Positions 33,201 to 46,400 of a DNA stretch of 64,000 nt are shown piece after piece. The position numbers and the translations under genes were made by a program. The number at the start of each line of letters is the position of its first letter. Position 1 is the first letter of the stretch. The stretch spans positions 124,001 through 188,000 of the forward strand of contig JBAMDO010000063.1 of NCBI GenBank assembly GCA_037074765.1, read 5' to 3'. This DNA is from Mansonella perstans. Its lineage: Eukaryota; Nematoda; Chromadorea; Rhabditida; Onchocercidae. The notes under the pieces are model-generated. The model was not told where the DNA came from, searched no databases, and was given only the letters and a program-made list of their open reading frames with translations.

Positions 33201-36200
33201 TAGAAGTTTTCTTCAAGTAAGAAACGTTAAAATATAAGAGGACTTTTTACTACACATTTCATCAATTCTGATTTCTTATATGCAAAGTTAAGCTGAAAAT
33301 GAGTCAAAGTATTCTAAAGACTGTTTGAACTTTTAAAATAGAAAAAAAAAGAAAAAAAGAAAAAAAAATTTAAAAAAAGATTTTAAAAAATTTGAGAGAT
33401 TTTAAAAATATCATGGAAAAAATATAAAACTATCGTCTAATTAAGGTATAAGAAAGGTTAATTACGATTCTGTCTTGATTTTATTTTCGGTTATATGAAC
33501 TTATGATAACGATTGTAAGTGTCGCTCATTATCAAATTCAGGTCATTTTGTGCAATCGGCACCTAGTTCATCGGGTGGCATTGCGTGCGCATTCATGCAA
33601 TGCTCTCAGAATAACCCGTGTTATCGTGGAACATGCAATAACGGTTATTGCTGTACTTCCCCCAATGGTAAATTTTTTTTGCAATAATTGCTCGAACTAA
33701 ATTCCATATCATTTTATTTCCCTAGCTTAATTTTAACCAATAATCAAGTTTGAATAATTTTTAGAACTTATGCATGGTTGAAAGCAATTATATGATTGAA
33801 TGAATTTAGAAAAAAAAAAAAAAAGCTTGTTTTTCAACATATTTGATATTTAATCAGAAAAAAAAAATCATAATTTATTAATCCGACGATACGACAAGAA
33901 TTTCAAATGAAATAATATGAACTATTTTGCTTAAAGGATTTGTTTACAGAAACTTTGCGGATTTGTCTGATCACTGTTCCGTTTAATGAATCAGTTGTTT
34001 TATGGAAATCAACCATTCTATTTTCAGGTGCAACTTTCACAAATCATTTATATACTGCTCCATTACCGTTTCATCAACAATCATTTCAAACTAATCAATT
34101 TCCATTCGCAATGTCTAATCAGTTGCAACCCGCATATAATCCTATTGCTTTCAGTAAGTTCAGAAAAATTCATTAAATTAAACGATTTCTTATATTCCAT
34201 TATACTATAATCAAAATAAAAATTACTTTAAATATAAAATTTGTGGCGAATTTCTGGTCTGCTTCTACCTTTCGTACATTTCGAAATTTCAATATCCTCT
34301 CCATCAGATGTATATTTAAATATGAAAAAATTCTGAATTTAAATTGGAAAATTCAAACAGATGGGTGCTCGAATGGTGGAGCGCCGGTTGGAACTTGTAT
34401 TAATATGCGTTGCGCTCGTGGATACCTTTGTTCAGCGGGCAACATCTGTTGTCCATCAAACGATTATGGGACAGTGATAAGTACCACTGCTAATCCAATG
34501 AAAAATCCATTTCGTATGCTCTTTGTAATATGATAGGAATCAAGATACAAATACATAAGTGATCGTTGATAACAAGAAGTATTGCACAACATAACTTTCT
34601 TTACTTTAAATCAAACATCTTGTTAGCTAATTAGGCGTTAATTAAAAGAGACATTCCGTTATTCAGTTGTTTCCATACATTACTTACCCAAATTGACTAT
34701 CTAACAAGTAATAAGAACGAATTATGGGTTATTTACAATGTGGCAATTTTTAGCTAACTCTTCAAATATCACCTTTAACTTAAAGGAAACAAACAATAAG
34801 TTGTATCCAATTTACTTAATTTCCATTTTTGAAATGAATTTGAAGCGAAGAATAATTTGAATCTAATCTACAGGATAACTTCGATTTTCTGCCATTTTTT
34901 TGAAGTATAAAAAAACTTCATTTCTCCATTTTTCCCAATAACTGTTTACATTCTTAACTGCAATTCATGGAAAAAAGAATGAATTAATTTGTGGAAAAGA
35001 TAAATTTCAGTTTGCACTGATGGAACGCAAGCAGCTGGAGCTTGTATTCTTGGCCAATGTGGCTCGCCATTTACATGCATGAACGGTATGATCTCTTTAA
35101 TTGTTTTCTACTATTACAGTGATTTCAATTCATTAAATAATGCTAGCAACAATTGAGTTCAATTTCGATATTTCAACGGTGGCATCTTTAAATGGTAATA
35201 TGAATAATTTGACACTGTATCCATTATATTGTTTCATATCAATTCACCTTCTTGAACATTCATAATTACATAGCTAATTGGTAAATCAATTTAATTGAAA
35301 TGAATTGACCGAAAAAGTCAATCTTTCAGCATTATGAAAGAGAAAAATACGAATTATGTTAAAGGAGTAAAAGATTAAGGTGACATTTCAGTAGTGTCAT
35401 CAATTCTTCGACTCATTGCTAATACGTAGATGATCATTATGCAAAGTCGGTAATACTTGAAAGCAAAGTATTGATTAGAATAGACTAGTTATTTGTTTAG
35501 GTCTGTGTTGCAATGTAACAAACAATACACCTCGATGTCTTGACGGTTCGCCATCTGTTGGTGCATGTATTTCTGGGCAGTGCGGTGCAGGTTTCATCTG
35601 TACCACTGGAAACTTGTGTTGCTTGTCAAGCTCCAACACTAATATCATACCTGGTACACGAACTTGATTCTAATCACAAAATTTCCAACAAACTTGTATA
35701 AATTGTATAATTAGCGGCAAGTAATTCGATCAAATTGTGCAACATTTTCACTGATTTCAATAATGAAAATATTGATTTCTTTCCTGCTTTTTTCTTAATT
35801 CAATCGGATTTTAGGGACTTGTCCAAATAATGCCGCAGCGGTCGGTATTTGCATCAATGGCTTATGTCCAACCGGTCACACATGTGTGAGTGGTCAGTGT
35901 TGTGCTGGCAATACAACTTTCCGCTGTACCAATCTCAATTATGCTCTTGGACCATGTGTTGCTGATCAGTGTCCAGATAGTGGCTTTCAGTGTGATACGA
36001 CGATAAATTCTTGCTGTCCGGTAACGGATCCTATTGGTCCATGCATCGAACCAGGTTACTTTACAAAGCTACATCCCACTTGGGTAAATTGAAAATATTC
36101 GAATAAAATATTGTAAAAGCATCTTTTTTCGCTCATTATATCATAGTTAACCAGTCTGTATTGTGTCGTTTATCGTCTGCTGCTTAGGCTTAGTCAAAAT

Positions 36201-38149
36201 GACATTAAAGTCCATCAAGTAGAACTGCAAATAGCTATCACTAATACTAATAATGATCTTTAATAGCCAATCATAACATTGGTCTTCAACAGCTAATCAC
36301 AAATGCTGATCTTCAATGTAGATTGCAGATGTGATATAAATTTGCTTATTGAAGCCTAAATTTAATATCATCATCCAATTAGTGTTAGTGATTCTCTATA
36401 ACTTTTGCATTTGTTCTTAATGTTTCCATATTTGTTTTCATTTAACAGGTGACCAATGTCCAGCTGGCAACAAATGTTTCAAAGAAGGTGCAACTAATTT
36501 GTGCTACAAAGAATGTGATGGTCGAGGAACGACATTTGGTTCTCCAGTAGATGGAACATGCCCAACAGGAATTACTTTGATTTTTGGTTCTTGCTGTATC
36601 TTAAGGGCGCGATTGTATAATCCAATGCAAGCATCGTTCCTTCCTGAACGTCATGCTGACTATTACTCCTGGCCTATTACTTCCGGTGAATCTCTGAAAA
36701 CGTTGATAATTCATCACTTAAAAAATATATTTAATGATTTTCTTTTTTTCATGCATTTCAAATGCATTTATGAACTTCGGACAAAAATTTTTCATCACTC
36801 TGCAAAATATTGTTCCAGGAATAAAATTATGCCCGGATAATACAGGAGCTATAAGTGCCTGTATAAATGGTCAGTGTGGATATGGTTATCAGTGCTACAA
36901 CAATGTTTGCTGTCCGCCACAATACACCAATTTGATGCTTCCGTTTTCTTCAGCAAGTAAAATTTATCTGGCCATTTTTCATTTTGCTCTCTAGTCATTT
37001 AATTTCTATATTTTTGAAATAAAAAAAAAAATTGATCTTTAGTCAATTCATATTCAAATTTACAAAGTGAAAAGACAATATCTAACAAATGTTTTCAGTT
37101 CCTGTTGATATCATATTATTAATAGCAATAATCTCCAGTGACAATTTTAAATCCAAAATTTTCCCATATTTTTTGAAAGAAAATTTTTTCAGATTTTAAT
37201 TAACCCTAACTTCTGAGTTTAATATATTTGTTTTTAATTTTTTATGCAATTTAAAATTAGTTTTGTAACAACATTAATCTTTTATGATATAAATGATTAA
37301 ATGGCAGAATATATAAATGATTAAATAGTAAGATTAGTCTTGTTCCGACTTTTCATTTTTTTGCTTTTTTTTTCAAAATTGAGATTCAATCAGAAAAAGA
37401 ATTCGAAATTGAAAATGCTTTGCAGCACTGAGGCCAATAGGTGGTTCTTGTGCCTTCACGCATCAATGTGTGAGTTCCATGGAAGGCTTGTCGATTTGTG
37501 AATTAGGTTTATGCAGGTGTTTGCCAGGTGCTCAAGTTAATGGATTTTCTTGCGTTAGACGTTTCAGTTAGTTTTCCGTTTCTTTTTTCTAATTTCTCTA
37601 AATATATTATCAGAAATTTGTAAGGTTAAATAAGAATGATTCTCGTATGAATTGATTTCATTTTATTTCGGAATAATTCGAACTTAGATTCTCGGCACAT
37701 CGTTTATGATACAAAAATTCTTGTTGAAATTTCAACAAATAGATCATGAAGAAGTTATCTGATTCATGAAAATGTCAACTTCACTCTATCAGATAGATAT
37801 TTTAGTAGCACTGATGCAACATTTTCAATCACATATGTTAAATTTTGAAATGAAATTTTATTTTACACATGAAATATTTCAAAAATTCTTTTTCATTTCA
37901 TATTGTTCAACATATTCTTGCGAAGGAACTATATTTACTATTTTAGCTCCGAATTTAGCAAATTTAAATTCAAATACTACATTGATTTGTGTTATCGATA
38001 CATAGTTTATTTTTATTCTAAATTAATGAGCCAATTTTTTCTTGCTCAATTGCTTATTGCTTACAGGTGTATTACTGAACGATGCAGAACAATCATCCGT
38101 AAATGGTACTTCATTTGATGAGCCTGATGTAGTAGTAGCTGATAGTTAA
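30213..38149 (+). CDS. Secreted cysteine-rich protein with lustrin-type modules and an EB module, 14 exons
   Basis: Exons: 30213-30388, 30765-30919, 31094-31199, 31502-31614, 33542-33667, 34028-34153, 34361-34513, 35011-35085, 35501-35653, 35815-36054, 36449-36685, 36819-36956, 37426-37566, 38067-38149, giving 673 residues. The signal peptide is about residues 1-26 (MESGPTYF, a hydrophobic core, then FYAQQ). A Thr/Ser/Gln-rich linker follows, then two ordinary Cys-containing segments. At least seven modules of the pattern C-x-G-x(3-5)-G-x-C-x-x-G-x-C-x(2-3)-G-x-x-C-x(2-4)-CC come next (for example GTCINMRCARGYLCS and SACINGQCGYGYQC). The penultimate exon looks like an EB module (GGSCAFTHQCVSSM, then CELGLCRCLPGAQ). 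The tail is acidic. Such proteins are extracellular; a role in cuticle or matrix is likely but not shown. The ATG at 30213 is chosen because it starts the signal peptide. A 3' splice site ends at 30034, fitting trans-splicing of the 5' UTR. Confidence 0.85.
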
Positions 38150-40237
38150 TGATCATGAAGCCAGAACAAAAATATTTTTATTAGGGCTTTTCCAGTTACA
38201 ATTTTCAGGATTGCATGATTTATTTGCAACGCATTTGAAATGACTTCCAGCCATTCCTTAAATTTCCCTTTAAAAAGTTTTCATTTCGTTAAGAAATTTG
38301 CTGACAATTTCATGCCTCCATTTGTTTAATTTGGTTTCACACTAATAACTTTTTTAATTTATTATTTTACATGTATGTCTCATTTTGCCTTCACTAAAAT
38401 GCACGTGACATTAAATTTAAGAAATTTCAATGGATTAATAAAAATTTTATCTCTTAAAGATGCAAACAAAAGATAAACACTTTCTTTTTATTAATTATTT
38501 TTAAATTATGTGTTTGAAAAGCAAAATCGATTGATTAAGTAATTGCGAACAAATAAACGCAAAATAAATAAGCAAATAAATAAAAAATAAATAAACATAA
38601 ACAATTTAATTAATCATTAAAAATTTTCTACACATTTTTATACTGTGTCATTTTTATGTTACATTAAGACAACATAAGATATCTTTGAAATGTTAAACGA
38701 TATTATTAACGTTAATGTAATCTCTCAATTTGATAAAATTTCGATTTGATAATAAAATTGCAAATTTCATCACTGAAAAGTATCACTGGAAGCATCCTAC
38801 TATAAAACAGTTATCAATAAGAGTCAACTGATCTAACCACCTAATTCTCGTTTAATACAGTGCTTAATACAGAATTTAAAAAAATGTGCAATTGTGATAA
38901 GCAGAATCAGCAACTAATCAAGTCTATTTAAGCAATAGGTACAAATTTCAGATAAAGTGGCTCAGTATGAAATTTGATAGCAATTAAATGATCAAATTCA
39001 AAATTCATAAAAAAAAGGAAAAAGCAAAAATTATAGCTACTCTTATAATAACCAGTAACTTCATTTGTATTTATGAGAGCTAATTACTTGACATTTAGTT
39101 GATGTTATTTTAAATGAAAATAATATTCGATCATGCTAATATGAATTATTAATTCCTTCCCAGACCTCATTTCTATTTTATCTGCCAAAATAACTTTTTC
39201 TATCTTCTTTATAAAATTAATTATTCCCTCGACCTTATTTTACCTAGTTGAATAACTTTCACTACATTTGAATGCGTCATTTTCAAAATCAAACGTACGG
39301 CTAACTGTCATTAACGGAAATTATAAACTGCATTTTCTTAAAATCAAACCAACTGGAATAATTTTCTCTTTCGAATTTAATGATTTGGTTATTGTTAGAG
39401 AAAAAAACTATGAGCATAGAAAGTGGAAAACAATGAATGACAAATAAGTGTGAAAATATTGTATTGGAAAAAAGCAACGAAAACGTGAAAATTAGAAAAA
39501 AACAAGTACAACTGTGACGATAGCAGGTAAAAGAAAAAAAAATTATGTAAATTAATGAAGAAAATATGATGAAAAGAGAGTAGAAAAAGGCGGTGATAAG
39601 TTCCAAATGAAATCCATGCCTTAAGTTGGAATATCTTAAGCTTGATATTATTCTGCACAGTTCATCACACTTGAATAAGTCACTTTCAAAATCAAAGCGT
39701 ACAGCTAATTGTTATTAATGAAAATTACAAACTTTTTTCAAAAACAAACCAATATATTGTAATTTTCATCTTAGAAAGTATTTTTCAAATTTTGCTTTGT
39801 AAAAAAGGCATAGTTGAAATATTCAGTGGCTTTAATCATTCCTTTCGCAAACCTTTTCTTTATCTTTTCAGTCTGATTTATGAAGGAAGAAAATATTAAT
39901 GAGAAAGATTGCAAGGGAATATTAAAAGAAGTAATTATTAAGTAAGATGTAATAAGCTTTTAATCATATGGAAATCAGATCTCATTTGCTACAAGTGACT
40001 GACTCTTGAAGGTAAAACTAATGACTAAATGACAACATTGAGGCGATGTTGACCATTGGCAATTTCTTCCTGCACATCGTCTTTTCTACTGTTCATTTCC
40101 CAATGAAGTATTTCTTATGTGACTGATTCAGACAATCTTTTATAAATTTTTGCGCCTATGTTGATCGCCTATGTTAATTTTGTAAAATTTGAAACTTGTG
40201 AAAAAATGTGAATTTCTATCTTAGATTAAAATCTCCG
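38150..40237. other. Intergenic region, cysteine-rich gene / flp-25
   Basis: No exons seen. A plus-strand AATAAA at 38437-38442 could end the upstream transcript. There is an A-rich AAATAAAT tract at about 38554-38606 and a diverged direct duplication (39248-39365 and 39667-39770). The minus-strand frames at 39301-39658 lie on AT-rich sequence and look like chance. Confidence 0.5.
39248..39770. repeat. Diverged direct duplication (39248-39365 and 39667-39770)
   Basis: Both copies share the run TTGAATxxGTCA, TTTCAAAATCAAA, CGTACxGCTAA, TGxxATTAA, GAAATTA (or GAAAATTA) and AAxCAAACCAA in the same order, about 420 bp apart, with several indels. Confidence 0.65.
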
Positions 40238-41286
40238 ATGAATGGTCAACGGGAAAGTATGCTACCAGTAATACTTACGATTTTGTTCTGTATCATGGCC
40301 CAATGTTCAATCGCTAATGCAATAACCTATGAAGAATTTTGTCAAAACTATCCAATGCTTTCACAGTGTTTATTTGGACCAAATTCAGGTTTGTTTTCTG
40401 TTAGCTTAGCGTTTAGTCTTAAGCATTTTAAAACTTTCAAAATTTTCATATTGAAAAAAATCGAGTTTTTTTTTGCTTGAAAAACCGAATATTAACATAT
40501 TCTTCTTGCTTCTTTTGATTTTTTAAAGATTTTATAAAAAATTCAAATTAATGTTTTAGCACTTCATAATTTCATTTTGAATTACAAATTTTGACAAATA
40601 GTGGCTGAAAATAAAGATGAACTGTAAGTGAGATTATCATTAATTAAAATTAATTAGTATAGCTAAATTAGTTAATGTAGCTAGCAGAACTGCTGGTAGT
40701 AAACTGAAATTTAAACAATTGCCATGACAAATTTAAGATATAAAATTTTGGCGCACGACGATTCACTTTTCTTCTCATTAAACTTCATATCATATCAAGT
40801 CTGAGAATGTTGCAAGTCAAAAATTCAAAGTTGCTTCTGCATTTCCAAAAAATTTTTAAATTTAGAAAATTAAAAATTTGAACATAGTTCCGCCTCGACA
40901 TTTCATCAAAAAATTATATGCTTGTGTTATTCATCTTTCCAATTTTTGCTTCAATCCCATCAGATTTAACAATATTTTGAAAGCCGAGGAGATTTTTTCA
41001 AAGTCTCAACAAAATATTAAGTTGAAACAAATAAGGATGAATTAAAATTTTTGAAATTTAATGCTTCCAAGAGAAAGTTTGGGTTTGAATGAAAGTGGTT
41101 AGTGGATCTCATAAATTCCATCACTGCAGACTTTTTACAGAAAAACAAACAAATTATGATTTCATTCGATTTGGACGCGGCGGAAGAATTAATCCGAAGA
41201 AATTAACCCGGCAGTACGATTACATACGTTTTGGAAAAAGATTATCAGGACTTACGAATAATCAAGAGTTTGGAAAAAAGATCTGA
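40238..41286 (+). CDS. flp-25: FMRFamide-like neuropeptide precursor FLP-25
   Basis: Exons 40238-40388, 40602-40623 and 41130-41286 give a 109-residue precursor. The signal peptide is about residues 9-28 (LPVILTILFCIMAQCSIANA). Two RFamide units follow: NYDFIRFG-R ending at residue 73-74 and QYDYIRFG-KR at residues 86-95. The Gly donates the C-terminal amide, and the Arg and Lys-Arg are the processing sites. C. elegans FLP-25 yields DYDFVRFamide and ASYDYIRFamide, so the pairing YDF(I/V)RF with YDYIRF identifies the gene. The second peptide begins with Gln and could become pyroglutamate. The first lacks a dibasic site on its N-side (nearest Lys63), so its N-terminus is uncertain. The ATG at 40238 is favoured; an in-frame ATG at 40259 would still leave a signal peptide. 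AATAAA lies at 41428-41433. Confidence 0.92.
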
Positions 41287-43441
41287 CAAGATGATTGCTG
41301 ATAGTTTATCAGAATATCAAAGAGCATGGAAATGATTTACACACTCATTCCTATTTGTGTCTCTAATTAAAGTTGATCAGAAGCGATGATTACAACTGTT
41401 CTGTTGTTGCAGTTATTTCGACATTTAAATAAAAAGTTTAGGAATTCTCATTTTTCCGTGCTAATTTAGCTTTGGCAACTTTACAAGTCTTGAATAGATC
41501 AATTATTCCGATAAAATAAAATGAATTAATGAAAAGCTATCAGCTACTTTATATATTTTAATTTGAATTGTTATAATGCAATGAATTGACGGTCCATTGA
41601 AAATTTTCACTCCATTAAAAAGAATGATTATACTATTTTGCTAATTAATCCAAAATAGGAATAAGCCTAAAGAAGCCTTTCTGCGATCATATTGTTTCTG
41701 CTAATATCCATTCCAGTACTTTACATTTCTGTTCCATGTTTTCATTCCGAAGTAAATGCAGTTTGTACAGTCATTTGCAATCCATAGTTTGTAGCGTATT
41801 GCAATTTTACCAATTTCATTTCATGATGAACTAAATTCATTTGAAAATGTAACTAAAATTGTATGCCGTTGTAATGATGAATGCCTTTGTGAGTCAAAAT
41901 AACAATGAATCCTTTATCTTAATGGCAAATGACTTTTATGAAAAATTGAAATTTCATCAAATAACTCGCATGAATATTAAATTTGAAACTAATGACAAAA
42001 AAATGTGAAACAAAATGAAATAGCTAATAACAGAAATGATTGAAATCAGTGAAATGTGAGAGAACAGATAGCGATGCATATATTTTTTGAGATGAAAAAT
42101 GATTGCTGTATTTTGATAAAGAGAAATATAATAATTTACTGCAAAATGTTTGTTAATAAATTTCGTATGGTTCAACGTTAAACAAGTTTGTGTTAAAAGA
42201 AGACACAGATTTACTTACACTGATAAGATAATAATGGTGATTAGAGAACTGATCCATGGGATGAATTGCTTTGAATTTAAAGCTGTAGTTTAATTTAAGC
42301 TTTTTGGTTAAGTTTAAAAATTTTTAAAATGAATGTTTATAGCAGGCTGGCGAAGGAACAGTATGATATCATCATTTCATTTCAGTTCTATCATTTCAAT
42401 GTAGTTTTTGTCCACGAAAAGTGGAAACAAAATGCTTAAAATGAAATGCTTTCGAATTCGCTTATCTATTTTGAGTAATCTAAGATTTTATACGAATTTC
42501 ATTAAAATGAGCCTATTAAGCGGTAGCTTCAAAGCTTCTCAGCAGTTGTTTTCAGCATTTCTTGCAAAAAATAAAATCAAAAAACAGAAAAATGTCAAAA
42601 TCGTAAGATTTTAGTTGCCAAATTGTAATAATTTCAGCCTCTAAGTACTAAATGAAAATTCGTAATTAGTTTTTCGTCGGCCTAGCGATTTCGAAATGAA
42701 TTTTTCGAAATTCTGAAAAGTTCCATCAAATTGATGGATTGTCCCTCCAAAGACTGCATTTCCTTTTCATTTCAGCAAAACAAATATTTGTTCCATTTTG
42801 TTTTCTTCGAGAAAAATTGCCCTTTGCGAAAAATTGTAAAGTTATAAATGGAAAAGTTGCAAAAGACAATTTTTTCTTCCAATCTCAAAAGTTTAATAAT
42901 TCATCTCAAATTATTTTCATAAATGTGAAAAAGGAATGGTATTTTAAGACTTAACGAAAGCTTAGTTATACTTTCGGCTAATTATTTTGCCACGATGCAT
43001 TTTGTGATTGTACGGAAATGCTTGCTGAAAGGTATCAACTGTGCAGAAAACAAATAAATCTTTTGAATTTCCCATTTTTCGTTTTCGAATTGAAATCGGA
43101 GCTTAAATAGATGATTTACTGTCTTTTTGACCAATTAATTTGAATAGAATATGTAACAAAATAATTAAAATTCAGTTCACCAGAGAAAACTGGATATCAG
43201 TTTACACCCACATTTTTACCTCTTTTTCAAGAGAAATTCTAGTTTCATCTTTCAGGGATGAAACTAACCGGATACAAAAGTACAGTGTAAAATTGCATTT
43301 GCTTCAATCGAGTAACAACTGACACTACTTTAACAATTAGAGTTATAAGTGCCGTTGTGGAGCTTATATGAAGAATACTGTAGTGCGTGAAAAAATTTAC
43401 TGCTGAAAAGATGGTATTGTGCTAAATGCAAGTGAAAGTGC
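41287..43441. other. Intergenic region, flp-25 / Cys-loop channel
   Basis: It holds the flp-25 3' UTR and, at its right end, the promoter of the channel gene. I see nothing else that I can support; the frames at 42408-42614, 42739-42954 and 43140-43322 have no recognisable features. Confidence 0.5.
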
Positions 43442-46400
43442 ATGGCAAGTACTAATACCGAAACAGGTAAGGAAAGTGAGAATTAAATTCTTCCTTGACT
43501 TCTGAATAGAAGATGGACCAATGAGTGATTAGGCCGAAAAATACGATAAAAAATCAGTGAAATACGAAGACATGGGCGTCACCGCCATTTTCTTGTTTTT
43601 ATCTCCTTTTGAAGAGACGAGCATTAAGATTACTTTCGATATCCGATTGCCATTTCAACCACGTTTTTACTCGCAATTTCCGTTCTTCTTGTGCAAGCTA
43701 ATACCGACAGTAAGTTTTCCAGATTACAACAAAACCGGTAAAATTTCGACAAAGAAATGTGATCATAATAATAAATAAATGTTAGAATCAATTGGAATTG
43801 ATAGGATTCATACTGATAGGATTCGTAGTACAGTAATACATTTGGAATCCTTATCATCTTCAGTGACATCAATGTCATTCACTGTTGGTGAGGTTGAAAG
43901 CTATAAGAATTGATAATCTGCTACTGTAAACAGGAACTTAATAATGATATTATCCGTACTGGTATTCTTTCGCTCAATTTAAACAGTCATTTGCACTAAT
44001 TATTATTGTCAGTTCAAGAATGTCAGTTAACAATTTTAGTGTAGTTAGTTAATTAATCTATTATATTTTGCTGGTTTATTTAAAAAAATATGAAAGCTCC
44101 ATTGATTTTCAGTAAAATTACCGAATATTTCAAATTATGAAACAACCTCAAATGATGACTTGAAACACCATGGGATAAACGATGAACACCGTTTGTTTAA
44201 ACATATTATCAGGAATTACGACGTTTCCGTACGACCGGTTTGGAATGCGAGTACTGTTGTCAATGTTTATATGGGCCTGACACTCACCCATATTTTCAAT
44301 ATTGTAATATTTTTCACAGCTTTTCAAAATTTTTACCTAAGCAACAGTGCGAATGATGATAGATTTGTTTTTGCAATAAGTGAGCTTGGAAATTTGATAA
44401 AATTGAAACCTAGCTGCCCTACTGACAACTAGTCTTACTTTTGCAAAAATATTCAATTTTCGGATTTCGGTTTTGGGCAAATTTTTCTGATCAATGAAAA
44501 TTAAGTTTGTAAAAACATTCTTTGAATTTCCAAAAATATAATCGAGTCTAACGACAAGTCTTTACAGTAGAATTCTATATGAGGCAAATATTTGTGATGA
44601 TATAATTTCTTGTTCTTATTTGGCCAGGCTTTTTATCATATTTTTCAAAAAACTTTAAAGTTCTAAAGTTATTGGAAAAGAATAAAAAGACTGCAAAAAT
44701 GTTTTTTGAAAAAGTTATATTTGTGCAGAAGAAAATGAAATATAGTTTAGCTAATGCTTGCTTAGGCCTGAACTGCTTGAAGTGAGTGCGAGAAGGACTC
44801 CGTATCATTAATCATTTGGTTTAATTTTAAAAGAAGGGAAAATTCAATTTGTTTTGAACCAAACTAAAAAAATGTCTTTCATTCATGCCTTGAGCTCATT
44901 TCATAATCTATCTTCTTCAAAAAATCATTTAAATTCGTTCGTCGCTCATTTAATTGTCTTGGGATTTAATTCCTTATCCTCTCTTCATCAACTCCCATTT
45001 CATTTTGCCCGAAAAAGATTGGAACAAACAATTTACTTTCCGTAATTCAATTATGAAAAGAATTTTATTATGAACAAATCTGATTACTTTAAAGGATGAA
45101 AGGAATCAAGTTTTGACATTGAATGTTTGGGTAGAACAAAGTTGGCGAGACGAAAGGATTCGTTGGAATCCAATCGAATTTGGTAATATTAGCAAACTAA
45201 CAGTGGGCAAAAAGTATCTCTGGACACCGGATATCGTCCTCTATAATAAGTCATCATCCTGCAGTTTTTCAAATCACATATATTAATTTCATATTCTAAT
45301 TTCTCATCTGTTCTATAGTTAAATATAGGTATTTATCGAAAGCTTGAAGATTGAAAAGATTTTCAGAATGTAATATGTCAAAAGTAAAGAATTGAAATTT
45401 CTGATTTAGCTTGAAGTCGGTCTTTTTCAGGAAGTATTCAGTAATATTTCGCGCTGAATTTAAAAAAATTCAATTTTTTAGTAATTAAAGTCTGCAAATT
45501 TGAATAACTCATTTTCCGATATTGTTTCAAAAGAATTTCAATTAGAATTTCTTATTTATTTCAGTGCAGGAGATTTTTCACGTGGTTTTGTTGACACCAA
45601 TCTTCATATTTTAAGCAGTGGAGATAGTAAGTTCATCTAATGAAATAGATGAGCAGGTTCTCGACATTAAAACTTGCAAAATTAATGTGAAACTTCAAAA
45701 GTTTCAATTTTCAAATTTATAGAATAATTTGTTATTCAGAGATAGATGCTGCATCAACATGTAAAATCATCTCATTCATTACTTGATTGTTGACATTCCC
45801 GGTCATCTCATTGATTAAACAAGAAGTATATTTGTTAAAGATTAAAAAACAGACAGTGTTAACTAATTTTATTACTTAAAGTAATTGCATAGAAACGGTA
45901 AATACAATTAATTAAATTAAAATTATTTGAAGCACAGTGGGCGCCTCCAGCAAAAGTTTATTCAATTTGTAAATTGGATGTTACATATTTCCCGTTTGAT
46001 GATCAGTTCTGCTCTCTTGAATTTGGCTCATGTAAGCCTTAATCTATTTCTAATTTATTAGTATCATTAATTGATCATTTTTGGGATCATTTTGAAGTTT
46101 TTTAGTTTGAAAACAACAAATGATTTGAAAATGGTATACTTAAACCAATGGATTAGATATTATCGAAGTAACGAATTCAATTTGTGAAATCCTATAAACT
46201 TGCATAGCTAATTAAGCTTAAGTAAAAACTGAATTTATAATTGCAGTGACATCAACAAAACTTGATTACAGTATCCTATTGCAAATGCTATTTACTGAAT
46301 TAATAAATAGGATTTAGGAACGAGATATGAAAATGTTTCAAATTAGCAATATCCGGCCTTCAGGCAGTAAACATGCAAGCAAAATTTAACAGAGAAACTG

